This document shows positions 1 to 10,909 of a stretch of DNA of 64,000 nt, piece by piece (position 1 is the stretch's first letter; every line of letters starts with the position of its first letter). The translations under genes and the position numbers were made by a program. This stretch comes from Trichobilharzia regenti (Eukaryota; Platyhelminthes; Trematoda; Strigeidida; Schistosomatidae). Where the stretch lies: contig OX235267.1 in assembly GCA_944472135.2 (NCBI GenBank), forward strand, positions 35,247,312-35,311,311. The letters are read 5' to 3'. The notes under the pieces are model-generated. The model made no database searches and was not told the origin of the DNA. It worked only from the letters and a program-made list of their open reading frames with translations.

Positions 1-2178
1 AAGTCGCCACACTCCATGTAGCACACAAAGCAACAGAAGAAAGTAAAAAATGCATATTAGAGAAAGTAAACAGAGGTGTGAGACAGAGGAAGAGTAATAA
101 CGAAGAACAAAACAGTTTCATTGGAAATCATAAGTCACAAGAAGTGGATGCATCTGCACCAGACATTGAGAACGATTTTGAGCCATGTCGCCTATTGTTT
201 CCAGCCATTGGCTTTTACCGTCCCGAAGAACCCAACCAGCCAGGTAATCTACATCTTCCTATGTGGCTGGCTTAAACTAACTGTTGTAGATTTCATTGAC
301 TGGTGAAGCCATGTTTTGGTTTGACCGCCGCCAGCTCTTTTCCAGCCTGACCCTATGTCAGCTAACATTGCCCTGTGTTGAGGAAGGCGATGACTAGGCA
401 TACGTAACACATGACCTAACCATCTCAGTCTATATAACTTCACAGCCTCGTCAATTGATTTCCCCTCCAACGCCTCATCTCAATATTGCTCACCTTATTT
501 TACCACTTCAAACGGGAGATAGAGTGCAGGCACCTATGATCAAAGACAGCTAATCTTTTCATGTCTTCCACTCTCAATGGCCAGGTTTCACAGCCATAAA
601 GGTGGATGGAGCGAGCTGATGAGCAGTACACACGCCCTTTGGTCGATAGTCGGGTATCACGTCTACGCTAGAGACGGCGTAAACTGGCATATGCGGAACT
701 AGCCCCCTGTATCCGTGCTGAGATTTCCTCAGAGATCAACCCGTTAGGGCTGATGGTTTTTCCCAAGTAAGTGAAGCGGTCAACGTACTCAACCACTTCA
801 CTTCCTATTTCTAATCTAGGAGTCAGTGTAGTCCAGTCCTGTAACATCATCTTGCATTTGGTGGGAGCGAATCGCATGCCAAACATTCATAGATTGCGGC
901 TCAAGGTGTTCAGAAGACTGTATTTTGTCAGCGTCCTGGCGTCGAAGGACTATATCATCTGCATATTCTAAGTCAACGAGATTATTTCCTGGTAGCAAGT
1001 CAATCCCTGAGTCGCTGAAGTGAGTTAGGGTTAAGTCCATTAGTACATCTATGATGAAGTTGAATAGAAATGGGGATAATGGGCATCCCTCGCTGACGGA
1101 CACCACTAGTCGTCACCAGTTCAGATGACAACTCTCCGTAAGCCCTCACCTGACTGCATGAGTAGAGTGCCTTAATCAGTGCAATGTGTTTTCTCGGCAT
1201 TCCCTTTACAGTCAAGCATCTCCAGAGAACCTCTCGGTCGACAGAATCGAATTCCGCCTTTAGGTCAAGAAATATAATGACTGTTGGACGCTGGTAGGAA
1301 GGCCTATGTTCTAAAATCTGTTGGAGGGTGAAGATATGGTCAATACACCCTCTTCCTGGTCTAAAGCCTGCCTGGCTCTCTCGAGTTTGTGCCTCCCGAG
1401 CACCACTCAGTCTACGCATGATTATTGAGCCTAAGACTTTAGATACTATATTAGTCAGGCTAATCCCTCTGTGATTATCACAGGAAGACTTGTCTCTCTT
1501 CTTGTATATGGGGATAATCAGTGACTTACACCAACCCGATGGGACTTCCTCTGACCCCCAGACGCTGCTTAGAACCTCAGTTAATGCAGACAGTAAACTG
1601 TCTCCACCGTACTTAAATACCTCTGGAATCATTCCACCACGTCTCTCTGCTTGCCTTGTTTCAGATTGGTGACAGCTTTAGTAACCTCTGTTAAGGAAGG
1701 AGGACCTGTTTCTATATCCCATTCAGGGAGGGGTTGGCTGTTCGGCAGGTTAAACGTGGCAGCTCCTCATAGTGCCATTTCCAGCGTTCCAGTCGTCTAT
1801 CCTGGGAGCTAATTATGGTGCCATTTTTCTCCGAGATTGTTACACTTGTCATTTGCCTTTAACCACCTGTTTCCCTGATAAGCCTAAATGGTTGTGTTGC
1901 CAGTCACCGATGCCTTTTCTGTCTCTTTCGCTTTTGTCTCCCACCAACGTTCACGATCGTTGTGAAGACTTCTTGTAAGTTTTCGCTTGAGTACCTTTCG
2001 CTCCTCATCATAATCGGAGCTCGGTGGAATCAGTCTTCTTGCGTCAATCAGTTCGGATAAGGCGGTAGAGATCCAATGGCTTTTACTAACTTTAGGTTTT
2101 AGCTTATTAACAGCTTTCACAGCTGTGTCTACATCTAACTGTATGTTGTGCCAGGCTACCTCAGGGGAAGTCCTGCTT
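1..2178 (-). mobile_element. RTE-clade (SR2-like) non-LTR retrotransposon, copy 1, degraded
   Basis: A minus-strand RTE-type element whose 3' UTR runs off the left edge. Reading right to left one finds the endonuclease-RT linker (about 2170-1884), the RT core (1632-1000), the YADD block (1106-816), the post-RT region (886-668) and the C-terminal WLGHV-type region (470-249). These lie in different frames, so the copy is broken. The 3' end matches the tails at 2600-2960, 24390-24870 and 28850-29330 in this window, which defines a family. The endonuclease is missing because the copy stops near 2178 against a Penelope-like fragment. SR2 is the best-known schistosome RTE; the subfamily is not proven. 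Confidence 0.85.
249..2170 (-). pseudogene. RTE reverse transcriptase pseudogene (RT and C-terminus)
   Basis: Conceptual RT of copy 1, split over at least four frames. The largest open piece (1000-1632, 210 aa) holds the palm motif with FLDLKAEFDSVDR, where the usual aromatic-Asp-x-x-Lys-Ala-Phe pattern is altered to KAEF, and the GFRPGRGCID block. The catalytic YADD lies in a second frame near 970-980. The post-RT segment with the YLGKTIS block and the C-terminal RLRWLGHVLRMP block are in further frames. No intact protein could be made. Confidence 0.8.
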
Positions 2179-2530
2179 CTTAATGTATATTCCAACAGCC
2201 TCAGCAATATGAAATAGACGAACTCTTGACGTTAAGTTAATATCAGACTTTGAATGCCTCGTTTACGTCACTCTTGTGTTCTGCATCCATGGAATGAGAT
2301 AGAATAGAGTTATGAATGGATTTTGTTTTTCCTTTACTTAACTACGCAGGATGATCTTCGTAAATAAGACTATGAACACACCTAACCGTACGGCCTAAGC
2401 AACTGGCTCCATAGAAGCAGTCAAACTGATAGATATACATAGAAGAGGTGAAATTAGGTAGTTTATCTTTAACTTCCGAACGCGAAGTAGGGGTGGGGTG
2501 GTTTTGAAGACGCAGCCTATTTTATAGAAG
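2178..2530 (-). mobile_element. Penelope-like element fragment (GIY-YIG region)
   Basis: This stretch aligns by eye with the GIY-YIG endonuclease part of the better preserved PLE at 26725-27060 on the same strand, including the segment for the endonuclease core and the conserved AEAVGI block near its 3' end. It is frameshifted and diverged. It abuts the truncated end of RTE copy 1 at about 2178 and is followed by about 70 bp of unassigned sequence before RTE copy 2. Confidence 0.65.
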
Positions 2531-2599
2531 CTATTTTAGAAGTATTTTACTTTGTCTAAAAACATGAAGAGTTTAGACAGTAAACCACTTATCTTTCAG

Positions 2600-5075
2600 T
2601 TGTTTGTTTCAAATCACCTCCTACACTTCAGTCTGTCTGTCTGTCTGGTTTCAACATAGAACTTGGCACCAAAGTGCAGCAGTTCGAGTTGCCACGTTCC
2701 GAATAGCACACAGAAGTAGACAAGAAGATGAGTGAAGAGAATCAATACAGTCTGACAAGTGTAAGAGTGAAACAGAATGGGTAATGGTAGAAAGGAATAT
2801 GAAAGATTACAGAGACTGAATACATCTGCGCTGGCCATTGACAACGATTTTGAGCCATGTCACCTATTGTCTCCAGCCATTGATTCCTAGAGTCAGTCCG
2901 GAGGGCCCCAACCCGGAAGTCTGCATCTCCCTACCTGACTCAGTTTAACTGTTAAGGATTTCATGGATTGATGTCATGTTTTTGTTTGGCCACCAGTTAT
3001 TCTTTTCCAACCTGCACCTATATCAGCTAGTAATGCCCGTCGGGGGAGGCGATGGTTAGGCATGCTCAGCACGTGACCTAGCCATCTCAGTCTATGTAAC
3101 TTTATGGAGCGTTCAAGGCGTCTATCCTGAGAGCTAATTAAGGAGCCATTTTTCTCAGAAATAGTCTCACTTATGATTTGCCTTCTCCCACCCGTTTCCC
3201 TGATGAGTCTAAAGAGTTGCCTAGTGTTGCCTATCGCCGATGCTTTTTCCATCTCTTTTGCCTTTGTCAGCCACCACTGTTCACGGTCCTTGCGGAGACT
3301 TTTAGTAAGTTTCCTTTTGTGCAGCTTTCGCTCCTCATTGAATTCGGAGCTCGCCGGAATAAGTCTTCTAGCATCTATCAGTTCGGATGAGGCAGTCGAA
3401 ATCCAGTGGTTTTTACTCACCTTTGGATTTACCTTATTCACAGCTTTTACAGCTGTATCTATAGCTGACTGAATATTCTTCCAGGCTTCTCCAGGGTGAG
3501 CACAGCTGTCGAATTCAGATATGCGTTTAGCTAGTTCTTCCTCAAATAGGGATTTAGTTTCCTGATCGAGCTGGGGACGTGATGGTTTTACCGCCAGCTG
3601 TTTCCTACGTCCGTTCAGTCGTAAGCACACACGAGCCCGGACCAGTGCGTGATCGGTATCTACACACGTGTTCCAGAAGGAGCGACAATCTCCTACCGAC
3701 CCACGCCAACGATAGCTTATTGCTATGTGGTCTATTTGTGTCCAGCGTTGGTTTGATGATGGGGGTCGCCAGGTCAAACAGTGTCTCTCCTTGTGTTTAA
3801 AGTTAGTGCTTACAAGAAACAAATGATTATCTGAACAGAACTGTAGGAGACGGTCACCGTTGTCGGTTCGCTGGCACGGAACTCCATAGGTGCCACCGAC
3901 ATCCTTCTCAGATTGACACAATTTCCCTACTTGAGCATTAAAGTCACCAGCTAGAACGACTATATCTGAGCGTTTAGCCTTTCTCACCAAACTAGACAGC
4001 TTTTGGTAGAACTCATCCTTCGTTTCATCCGAACTGCAGTCAGTGGGGGCGTAGGCGGAGATTACGAAAAGGCATCGGCGAGTAGTGCAGTCCTTTCTCC
4101 TTCTTACTGATCCGTTCAGACGGACAGCACACATTCGGCTATCTACTGGGATCCAGTCAAGTAATGTCTTTTCTGCCCTAGTACTCAGAGCTATCCCTAC
4201 GCCAGCTAATCCTCGTGAACTAGCTGTGGCATCTCCTGACACCCTCAAGGTGAATTTTGAAGATTCATCCTGTTGGCCAGGTGGGGTTAGGTGAATAACC
4301 ACACTTGGGTCTTGTATGCGTGTTTCTGAAACACAACATACATCAATGGCTCGGGATGCCAGGGTCTTAGCTAGTGATGCTTGTTGTCCTATTTGGCAAA
4401 GTGTCCTAACATTAAATGCTCCTATATGAAATTGGTGGCGTGGCTTTAGGAGACTATCGGTGGTTTTTTGGCTTTCGTCGTTTTTAGTGGACACAGAGTG
4501 AAGAGGGAGTGAGGAGCCATCAAGTAGAGGAGTTGCATCAGTGGGAGGAAGGCAAGGTAATAGAGATGAAGATGAAGACAAAGATAAGTGAGGATTAGAG
4601 AGGTTTTGTGTGCATTTCGGATTGTGAGGGCGTTTGTTACTTCCCGGCTGCCCACACCGTGGAAGTTGGTTGCGTGACCGCAGAGCCCAGGGGACAACTG
4701 CTTGAGGCCGGTCACACGCGGCCTGTTTTTGTTCGTTCTTTTTTGTTTGGTGTGCCTCAGTAGCATACTTATCACTCCTGCCCTGTGACACGGCAGCAGG
4801 AAGCGCGGTCGTTGTTAATCCGGGCCACGGCCGATCCGGCATGAAATTTTGTGAATTTGTTTGAATCATGGTATTGGATGGGGTAGCTGCTTTTTGTTTA
4901 ACCGCTATCCAAACAACCTGCCTGGCATGGTAGAACCTCAAGAGACATAAGTCTCAGCCAGTATAGCTTGATTAGGTCATTGCGGTGTTGAAGTCCGACC
5001 ACCACGTCAAAGTAGCAGCTTTCGGTCAGGCTACATTTCAGTGGAAACAACTTACTACTAAGAGTAACCTCGGTA
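2600..5075 (-). mobile_element. RTE-clade (SR2-like) element, copy 2, RT-deleted
   Basis: A minus-strand RTE element from 5' UTR (about 4942-5075) to 3' UTR (about 2973-2600). The 3' UTR shares its blocks with the other copies here, including the run around 2690-2710. Its single ORF (2974-4941) is open throughout but lacks the RT domain. Both ends look present, so this is an internally deleted rather than 5'-truncated copy. The right boundary is approximate. Confidence 0.8.
2974..4941 (-). CDS. RTE apurinic-like endonuclease ORF with RT domain deleted (655 aa)
   Basis: Full-length RTE proteins carry an endonuclease followed by a reverse transcriptase. This ORF has a Ser/Thr/Pro-rich N-terminus (about residues 1-165) and an exonuclease-endonuclease-phosphatase domain (about 170-430). 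The endonuclease shows AFNVRT near 173, a CVSETRIQD block, LAGDFNAQVG near 331, QIDHIAI and a terminal DTDHALV. The linker runs to about residue 610. The sequence then jumps from RRLER straight to the C-terminal RLRWLGHV region, so about 1.3 kb encoding all RT motifs is gone, yet the frame is kept. The start Met is the first one downstream of the 5' UTR-like sequence. The ORF could make a nicking enzyme without RT activity. Expression is unknown. Confidence 0.75.
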   Translation of the reverse strand: MRFYHARQVVWIAVKQKAATPSNTMIQTNSQNFMPDRPWPGLTTTALPAAVSQGRSDKYATEAHQTKKNEQKQAACDRPQAVVPWALRSRNQLPRCGQPGSNKRPHNPKCTQNLSNPHLSLSSSSSLLPCLPPTDATPLLDGSSLPLHSVSTKNDESQKTTDSLLKPRHQFHIGAFNVRTLCQIGQQASLAKTLASRAIDVCCVSETRIQDPSVVIHLTPPGQQDESSKFTLRVSGDATASSRGLAGVGIALSTRAEKTLLDWIPVDSRMCAVRLNGSVRRRKDCTTRRCLFVISAYAPTDCSSDETKDEFYQKLSSLVRKAKRSDIVVLAGDFNAQVGKLCQSEKDVGGTYGVPCQRTDNGDRLLQFCSDNHLFLVSTNFKHKERHCLTWRPPSSNQRWTQIDHIAISYRWRGSVGDCRSFWNTCVDTDHALVRARVCLRLNGRRKQLAVKPSRPQLDQETKSLFEEELAKRISEFDSCAHPGEAWKNIQSAIDTAVKAVNKVNPKVSKNHWISTASSELIDARRLIPASSEFNEERKLHKRKLTKSLRKDREQWWLTKAKEMEKASAIGNTRQLFRLIRETGGRRQIISETISEKNGSLISSQDRRLERSIKLHRLRWLGHVLSMPNHRLPRRALLADIGAGWKRITGGQTKT

Positions 5076-5229
5076 GAGTATGTTTCGTTCTTAACTAAGT
5101 AGAGAAATATATGTAGAGTTTTGCAGTTGTCCTGGGAAAAATATCGGAGAATAGTAAAAAAGAATGGGTAGAATACATCAATTAATAAATTGTGATAAAA
5201 GAGGTTAAGTTTGATATGTATGCACATAT

Positions 5230-5724
5230 ATATATTTATGTGTGTGTATGTTGATCTCTCTTTCTGTTTGCTCTCTTAGTCTGTGACCATTTTCACTTGT
5301 ATGAACTTGTCTCCTTTAACAATGTATATTCTCCTTATATTATATATAATATAATATGAGTGTTTGTCGACATTCCGTTGCTTGGTGACATATATCCATA
5401 TATGGTGGTTGTTGACATGTCTGCTATATTTCGCTATGTATATATGGATCGATACTTCATTATAATTAGCCATTCATGTTAAGACTGTCTATTGATTGTT
5501 CACACACTTGTCTGGATGGTCATATATACATTTCGTTCTCACAATTTGTGTAACTTACACTTACCTCTTACTTTGGTGTGATACCACTTTTGCATTGCTC
5601 CTTGTGTTTGGAAAATATAAGTATCATCGCAAACCTAGTGGTCTTCTTATTTCCGCCTTCTTGCGTCAGGACTATTAGTTTCTCGACCAGTACATAGCAA
5701 TAATTTAGCGACGAGTACATAACA
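5230..5724 (-). repeat. LTR-like repeat, inverted partner of 9503-9986
   Basis: About 490 bp on the minus strand matching 9503-9986 on the plus strand with clear but imperfect identity. The repeat begins TGTTATGTACTCGTCGC (minus strand, from 5724) and ends in a CA-rich run near 5230, giving TG...CA ends. An internal TATA-rich palindrome lies at about 5335-5355. No retroviral-type coding sequence is attached, so this is probably a solo LTR. The family is not recognised. Confidence 0.6.
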
Positions 5725-5759
5725 AAGTTTCCCCGGGAAGTCTGAACTTCCTTATTTAA

Positions 5760-6160
5760 TAAGTCAAGTGAAACGTTTTATTAGAAATCAACAATATATG
5801 AGAAGACCAAAAAAGATAAGCAATATTCAGCTTATTTCCTACCACAGTGTAATCAATGTTAGAAGAATCATACAACTGAATCAGTGTCCACTCAAGTGGT
5901 GTTCATGTCTGAAACTAAAATTACTTTGAACACTTAGTCCCTTTTATAAATTTGGATAGCATTATTAGAAGACGGAGATTATCTGAAAAGTATGAGGTAT
6001 TCGCGCTATATATTTCGAACCACCCGATCCCTAACACATTTTACTTGTCAAGTCGATATATGTGAGAAAGTTAAGAGTAATTAAATTAAACAAAGTGAAA
6101 AAAAAATGAAAGATTTAAGAATAATTAACACAACGTTTGGTAATCCAATCAAATAAGGAT
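5760..6160. other. Unassigned AT-rich spacer
   Basis: No credible coding sequence or recognisable repeat was found between the LTR-like repeat and the Penelope-like element. Confidence 0.4.
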
Positions 6161-6167
6161 TACCAAG

Positions 6168-6860
6168 TTAGGTTAAGAGTAATAACAAACTGCTTTTGAA
6201 TACACAGAGGTGCGGGGGGGGCGGCTTAAGTTTATGAATAGCTATAGACTCAGTGTATTTCAATAAGCACCCTTGACCGTTTTTATAGATGACCTTAAAG
6301 GCTGAGTTAACATCAGTCTTATGGTTCATCTCGATTAGATGTTTAGATATAGATGAAGTTGGTTGTCTGACACCTGCATCTATTGGTTTTCCACAATTCA
6401 TTTGTTTTTCCAACCATTTCGGGATATGCTCTCCAATTCGCACATGCAAAGCGCGATTACTCCTCCCTATGTATGTGTGATCACACCTATACGAAAATTG
6501 GTAAATAATGTGGGATGTGATAGAATCACTTATGCAATATTGAGGTTTACAGTGGAGCATATTTTTAGCTTTTTCGAAAAATACAAGCTGGGCTGCATAA
6601 GAGCTTCTACGGATGATCGAATTCAGCCTTTGTCTCAAAATCCTACTGTTTATTTCTCCGTTATATGGTAATTTGATGAAAACATTTTTCTTAGGAGTGG
6701 TATAGATTGTAAGTTTAGAGACTAATTGACTTCTACACCTGTTTAAAAATTTTAAAGAATATCCATTTTCGACAAGAGTATGCATGAATATTTCGTTTTC
6801 TTTGTCTATAACATCAGCCGTGCAAATTCGTTGAATCTTCTTAAATAGATATTTCACCAA
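6168..6860 (-). pseudogene. PLE linker plus GIY-YIG endonuclease fragment (230 aa)
   Basis: A single open stretch covering the RT-endonuclease linker (residues 1-115) and a GIY-YIG domain (about 120-215). The diagnostic segment reads YQFSYRCDHTYIGRS, followed by the catalytic-type Arg and Glu context in HVRIGEHIPKWL and the distal block SISKHLIEMNHKTDVNSAF. The second Cys of the usual Cys-x-Cys pair before the YIG core is present and the first is changed. The RT lies upstream in another frame with stops, so this is a relic rather than an active gene. Confidence 0.75.
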
Positions 6861-7200
6861 GCCTCTCTTATACTGTAATGAACAGAAACTGTGAAAATTA
6901 AGGTACTGCCTTGTCCAAGTGAGCTTTCTGTAGATTGATCACCTTATTGAACCGTCGTCTCTTTTCAACTCAGAAGTATGTCTAAAAATGCAAGCTGGTT
7001 GTGACTTACTTCCTCGCCTGTAAGACTGATATGATTCTGTACAGAGTTAAGTCAGTCCAATAGACGATCGTCGCATATCCAAATGGCATCATCTACATAT
7101 CTCCTATAGAAGGGTAATTTAGAAATTAAATAAAGGCACAAGTTCTCAACATAAAACATGTAAACTTAAATTATTGGCAGAGTCAGTTAGTAAAAAGGCC
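6168..7200 (-). mobile_element. Penelope-like element, truncated, with RT tail and GIY-YIG domain
   Basis: The minus strand carries the end of a PLE reverse transcriptase (a RRYVDDAIW block near 7075-7110, the YVDD catalytic motif) and then, after a frame break, a 230-aa ORF with the endonuclease. A GIY-YIG nuclease C-terminal to RT is diagnostic of PLEs. Upstream RT sequence is missing or too decayed to follow. Confidence 0.8.
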
Positions 7201-7209
7201 TGATTCAAA

Positions 7210-8160
7210 AAGATTTCTTGCATGTTTGCACTCCCCAAAACAAAGTGTTTTCGCAATCCTTAGGAAATTTGCATTAGCCGTGAAACTGCAACCAGTACTG
7301 CTCAATTTTAGGCTCAGCAATTATAAGTGATATTCATAAATCATCTAGCTTCATAAGAGAGACTATAAAACACCATTTCAGTGACCAAGTCTGGACAGAT
7401 GTGCGAGTTAGTGAGGTACAACTGACTTCACACTGAATTGATATCAACCGGAAATCGTTTCGTTATAGTCCTAGCATCTTTAGCATTAGATAACTACAAC
7501 TGTCATAGTACCGAGTGAAGCAGTGTCATGTGTTAGCACAAAAAGCCTACCAATTAGCCACTGGATTCGAATTCAGTGGCAGTTTTTATTTCCAACTTTT
7601 GCAGTCAACATGACTGGTACAAAAGCAGTCTGATATAACAGAATAACTTCGCTTCATTTTATTTTGCAGAGCTTTCTGATTACTTGTCTCTACTGTAACT
7701 GATAATCCCTTGTCAGCTTGAAAACGTACATGCGTAAGCAGGAATGCGTGACGCTTTATACTACTGGTTGACAGAGATGAGTAGTTGTATACCTCTCACA
7801 CCAACCAGTACTACTTTCTAGTCTTCCAGATAGAGATGATCTAACCACCGGACTTCCATTTTGTTCGTTTGAGGCCGACCTTACTACCAGTGTATCTGAT
7901 TTGGCTCAGCTTTCACAGCCTCCGAATCAATTCGAACTACTCGAATTCCAACGACCTACTGGGGCGAACTGGCAATACATAGAATCAGATTGACAATTTG
8001 TAAACTACTCAATTCGACGAGATGAGGATTCACTACAGATTATTGTAGATGCCGAAATTATTCTGGCCACAGCATGTTCAGTATCTATATCGAAGCATGT
8101 TGTCACCCAGTTCCTATTGTCCTCTGAATTGTGATCTAATAATTGTTATTCTCAAGATGC
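7210..8160. other. Unassigned region with a weak tRNA-like fragment
   Basis: No coding sequence seen. Near 7545-7595 the minus strand has a short tRNA-like B-box (GAATTCGAATCCAG) and a GTGGCTAATTGG A-box-like string, possibly a SINE relic. The rest is unassigned. Confidence 0.3.
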
Positions 8161-8166
8161 CCTACT

Positions 8167-8478
8167 GTGGTGAGAGCTGGCTGTTAGCCAAAATTGGTGG
8201 ACAGTAATTTAAGTCAATGTTTATGTCCCAAATATTGGTCGTGAGGAAAATGCGAACAAAAACTTTGCGTAGACGAATATAGTTAACATATAGATGATCT
8301 GACATTCAAGACACAGCCACAAAGAGATGAAAGGTTAACTTTCTGTGAGAAACAACCAATCAGAGGACTGTGTTTTTCTGCTAACAATAATCTATAATGT
8401 GTACATGAAAATCTGTAAATATGCGTTGATTTCCTTAATGAATGATCTGTTACCTGGCCCTTGTCTACTGTTGTTACA
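8167..8478 (+). repeat. Solo LTR of a retrotransposon, with 4-bp target duplication
   Basis: A 312-bp repeat from TGTGGTGAGAGC to TTGTTACA that aligns along its length with the LTR at 50752-51058. It is bounded by CTAC at 8163-8166 and again at 8479-8482, a 4-bp target-site duplication of the size usual for Ty3-type integrases. No primer-binding site or gag follows, so this is a solo LTR left by LTR-LTR recombination. It is more diverged than the 50752 copy. Confidence 0.75.
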
Positions 8479-8489
8479 CTACCTGTTGT

Positions 8490-9074
8490 ATAGAAGCTCT
8501 TGTTACATTTACAGAATTTTATATTTACTACTTATATGAGGATTTGAATCGCGGATATTTGGTCGGTCACTGCTATTATTTTAAGTAGTTAAAAATAGAA
8601 CGCAAAATAAATTGAGCATACATTATTCTACCACAGTTATTGTTCTTGTCTATTAGCAAATAGTACGCCAAATGGTACTTACATAACTCTTACCTTTGTC
8701 AACTACTGCTTTAAGTGTTTCATAACTTGCTTAATAGATAATGTGTTTTTTATCGTCTGGTTGCTCTAGCTTTCGCCGTCATCTGTCTAGACAACATCTT
8801 CGGAGCAGAAGTGAAGTTAACTTATTGGAATTCTTCATAAAATGATAAAGCTGTGCCTACCTTGGCAATCCTAATTTTGATTGGTTGTTAATTTGTATTA
8901 GTATCGATTGTTTTGGTGACTTGGCATTTGACTTTTTTTTCTTGCCATATGATTAGTTCTTTATTTGTTGATAAATTTGACCTATATTAATGTATCTGCT
9001 GATCATAGATTGTCGGTAATTTTTTTTAGGCCAAGTAGGATTGATTACTGAATAGTGTACTACTGAATATAATT
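8490..9074. other. Unassigned AT-rich region
   Basis: No coding sequence or repeat was recognised here. Confidence 0.35.
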
Positions 9075-9240
9075 GTTCCATAAATAAAAACTACTCGTAA
9101 TTCCATATTAGTTTGTTTATTAGATGTATCACACAGTCAGTGAAACAGTATGAGTATGTACTGGATGACACAGTTTCGAACACAATTTATTGTGATTCAT
9201 AATCATGCCATCAGTTGTAATCACACGACTTTGAAACTTT
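9075..9240 (+). repeat. PLE-type terminal repeat fragment
   Basis: Matches 40755-40890 and, in inverse, 41330-41425. The shared blocks are around the string TTCCATATTA and the TTTCGAACA...TTTATTGT segment. At 40.7-41.4 kb these sequences flank a PLE endonuclease relic, so this copy is probably a stand-alone terminal sequence of that PLE family. Confidence 0.5.
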
Positions 9241-9424
9241 GAAACTATTCGTATTATTCATCGATTTTAAAAGGATCAACCTCATTTCATCTAAATTAAA
9301 GCATTAAGATATTTAATGTATCTCAGAGGTTCAGATATCTTTTGTACACTCTGTTAAATCACTGAAGGAAATATTCTTCTGAATACATCCAATCCCGGAC
9401 TCCATAATTACTGAATATATCATT

Positions 9425-10160
9425 AGATGGTTGGGGGCAATTAGCAGGAAGCCTTGGACCTATATTTTATGCCTGTTGGCAAGGTTTTCCCCGTCGCCAA
9501 ATTGTTATGTACTCGTCGCTAAATTATTATTATGGACTGGTCGAGAAACTAATAGTCCTGACGCGAGAAGGCGGAAATCAGAAGACCACTAGGTTTGCGA
9601 TGATACTTCTATTGTCCAACACAAGGAGACGAAAATAAATGGTCTCACACCAAAGTGGTAAGTAAGTAAAGTAGTTGTCACAAATTGCAAATGCGAATAT
9701 ATATGAATATGCCAGACAAGCGTGGGAAAAATCATTAGACAGTCTTAACATGAATGGCTAATTATAATGAAGTGTCGATCCAAATATACATAGCGAATAT
9801 AGCAGACATGTCAACAAACATATATGGATATATGTCACCAAGCAACGGACTGTCAACAAACACTCATATTATATATAATATAATATAAGGAGAATATACA
9901 TTGTTAAAGGAGACAAGTTCACACAAGTGAAGTGGTCACAGACTAACCGAGCAAACAGAAAGAGAGACCAACATGCACACACACACTTATCTGCAACCTT
10001 GAAGGAACTCATGCCTCCTAAGAGGTCTGAACCCGTGTCACTCAGTGATGCAGTCAGACACATTACCATTGAGCTTTTCGGAATCTCGGCTGACGTCCTG
10101 TGGGACTGGACTATGCTGTGATGGTGAGCCACCTAATGACATGGTGGCCAAATTATAGAA
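9425..10160 (-). repeat. tRNA-like repeat split by an LTR-like insertion
   Basis: The outer parts (9425-9490 and 9987-10160) align with the continuous repeat at 19990-20215 and with 32870-33085. These share the TTAGATGGTTGG start, CTGCAACCTTGA and, reading the minus strand, a tRNA-like GGGTT...TCAG B-box region. The LTR-like sequence 9503-9986 sits inside. The tRNA-like sequence suggests a SINE family of unknown name. Confidence 0.5.
9503..9986 (+). repeat. LTR-like repeat, inverted partner of 5230-5724
   Basis: Starts TGTTATGTACTCGTCGC and ends in a CA-rich run. It inserted into the tRNA-like repeat at 9425-10160, whose two halves are recognisable on either side. No internal coding region is attached. 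Probably a solo LTR independent of the left copy, because its host sequence is continuous across it. Confidence 0.6.
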
Positions 10161-10164
10161 TCGA

Positions 10165-10901
10165 TTACAGGATTTCAGCATGAGTTGACATTAGTTATAG
10201 AACCATTGGAAAACCTGCCAGGGAGTACTGAACAGCTGTTCCCATCGTCCTAGTTTGGGACTCTTCGTCAGTTCGCACCCGCCACCAGGGTTCAAACCCA
10301 GGGCTTTCTGGTTACAAGGCGAGCTCGTATACCATTAAGCCACTGGGACTCGATCCAATGGCCCTGGAATTCTAACTTCTGCTAATTCACAACATAGCGC
10401 AACGCCTAGCCAATGTCTTTGGCGAGTATTTGCCCTCACACCCGACCTGCCGCACCCTACTGGTCACGATTTCTCACTGGAACCCCAGGTAAGTGTGTTC
10501 AACTGTTCTGTATTCTGGTCATTGAGAGTGGAAGACATGAAAAGATTAGTTGTCTTTGATCATATGTGCCTGCGCTCTATCTCCCGTGGGAAATCGTGAC
10601 CAGTAGGGTGCAGCAGGTTGGATGTGAGGACAAATACTCGCCGAAGACATTGGCTAGGCGTTGCGCTATGTCGTGAATTGGCAGGAGTTAGAATTCCTGG
10701 GCCATTGGATCGAGTCCCAGTGGCTTGATGGTATACGAGCTCGCCTTGTAACCAGAAAGTCCTGGGTTTGAACCCTGGTGGTGGGTGCGCACTGATGAAG
10801 AGTCCCAAACTAGGACGATGGGAACAGCTGTCCAGTACTCCCTGGCAGGTTTTCCAATGGTTCTCTAACTAATGTCAACTCATGATGAAATCCTGTAACC
10901 A
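10165..10901. repeat. Inverted pair of hammerhead SINEs (fold-back, arms about 314 bp)
   Basis: 10165-10478 (minus orientation) and 10587-10901 (plus orientation) are near-identical SINE copies facing away from a 108-bp spacer. Each has a tRNA-like head (TCCCAGTGGCTTGATGG A-box region and GGGTTTGAACCC B-box region). Each also has a hammerhead-like core: CTGATGA or CTGACGA, AGAGTCC...GGAC stem II, and a disrupted GAAAC now read as GATGGGAAC. The same core disruption in both arms suggests one copied the other or both derive from one source. Such a palindrome would fold into a long hairpin as RNA. Confidence 0.75.
10501..10586 (+). mobile_element. RTE (SR2-like) 3' region fragment in SINE spacer
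   Basis: The spacer between the two SINE arms matches the reverse complement of about 29410-29500, in the post-RT coding part of RTE copy 3, around TGAGAGTGGAAGACATGAA. It appears to be the original target, or a fragment captured between the arms. Confidence 0.6.
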
Positions 10902-10909
10902 AAGCATAA

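Noticed and set aside
5230..9986. A 4.7-kb DNA transposon with 490-bp inverted ends
   Set aside because: The right repeat splits a tRNA-like repeat that is continuous across it, and the interior holds a PLE and a solo LTR with their own boundaries and no transposase.
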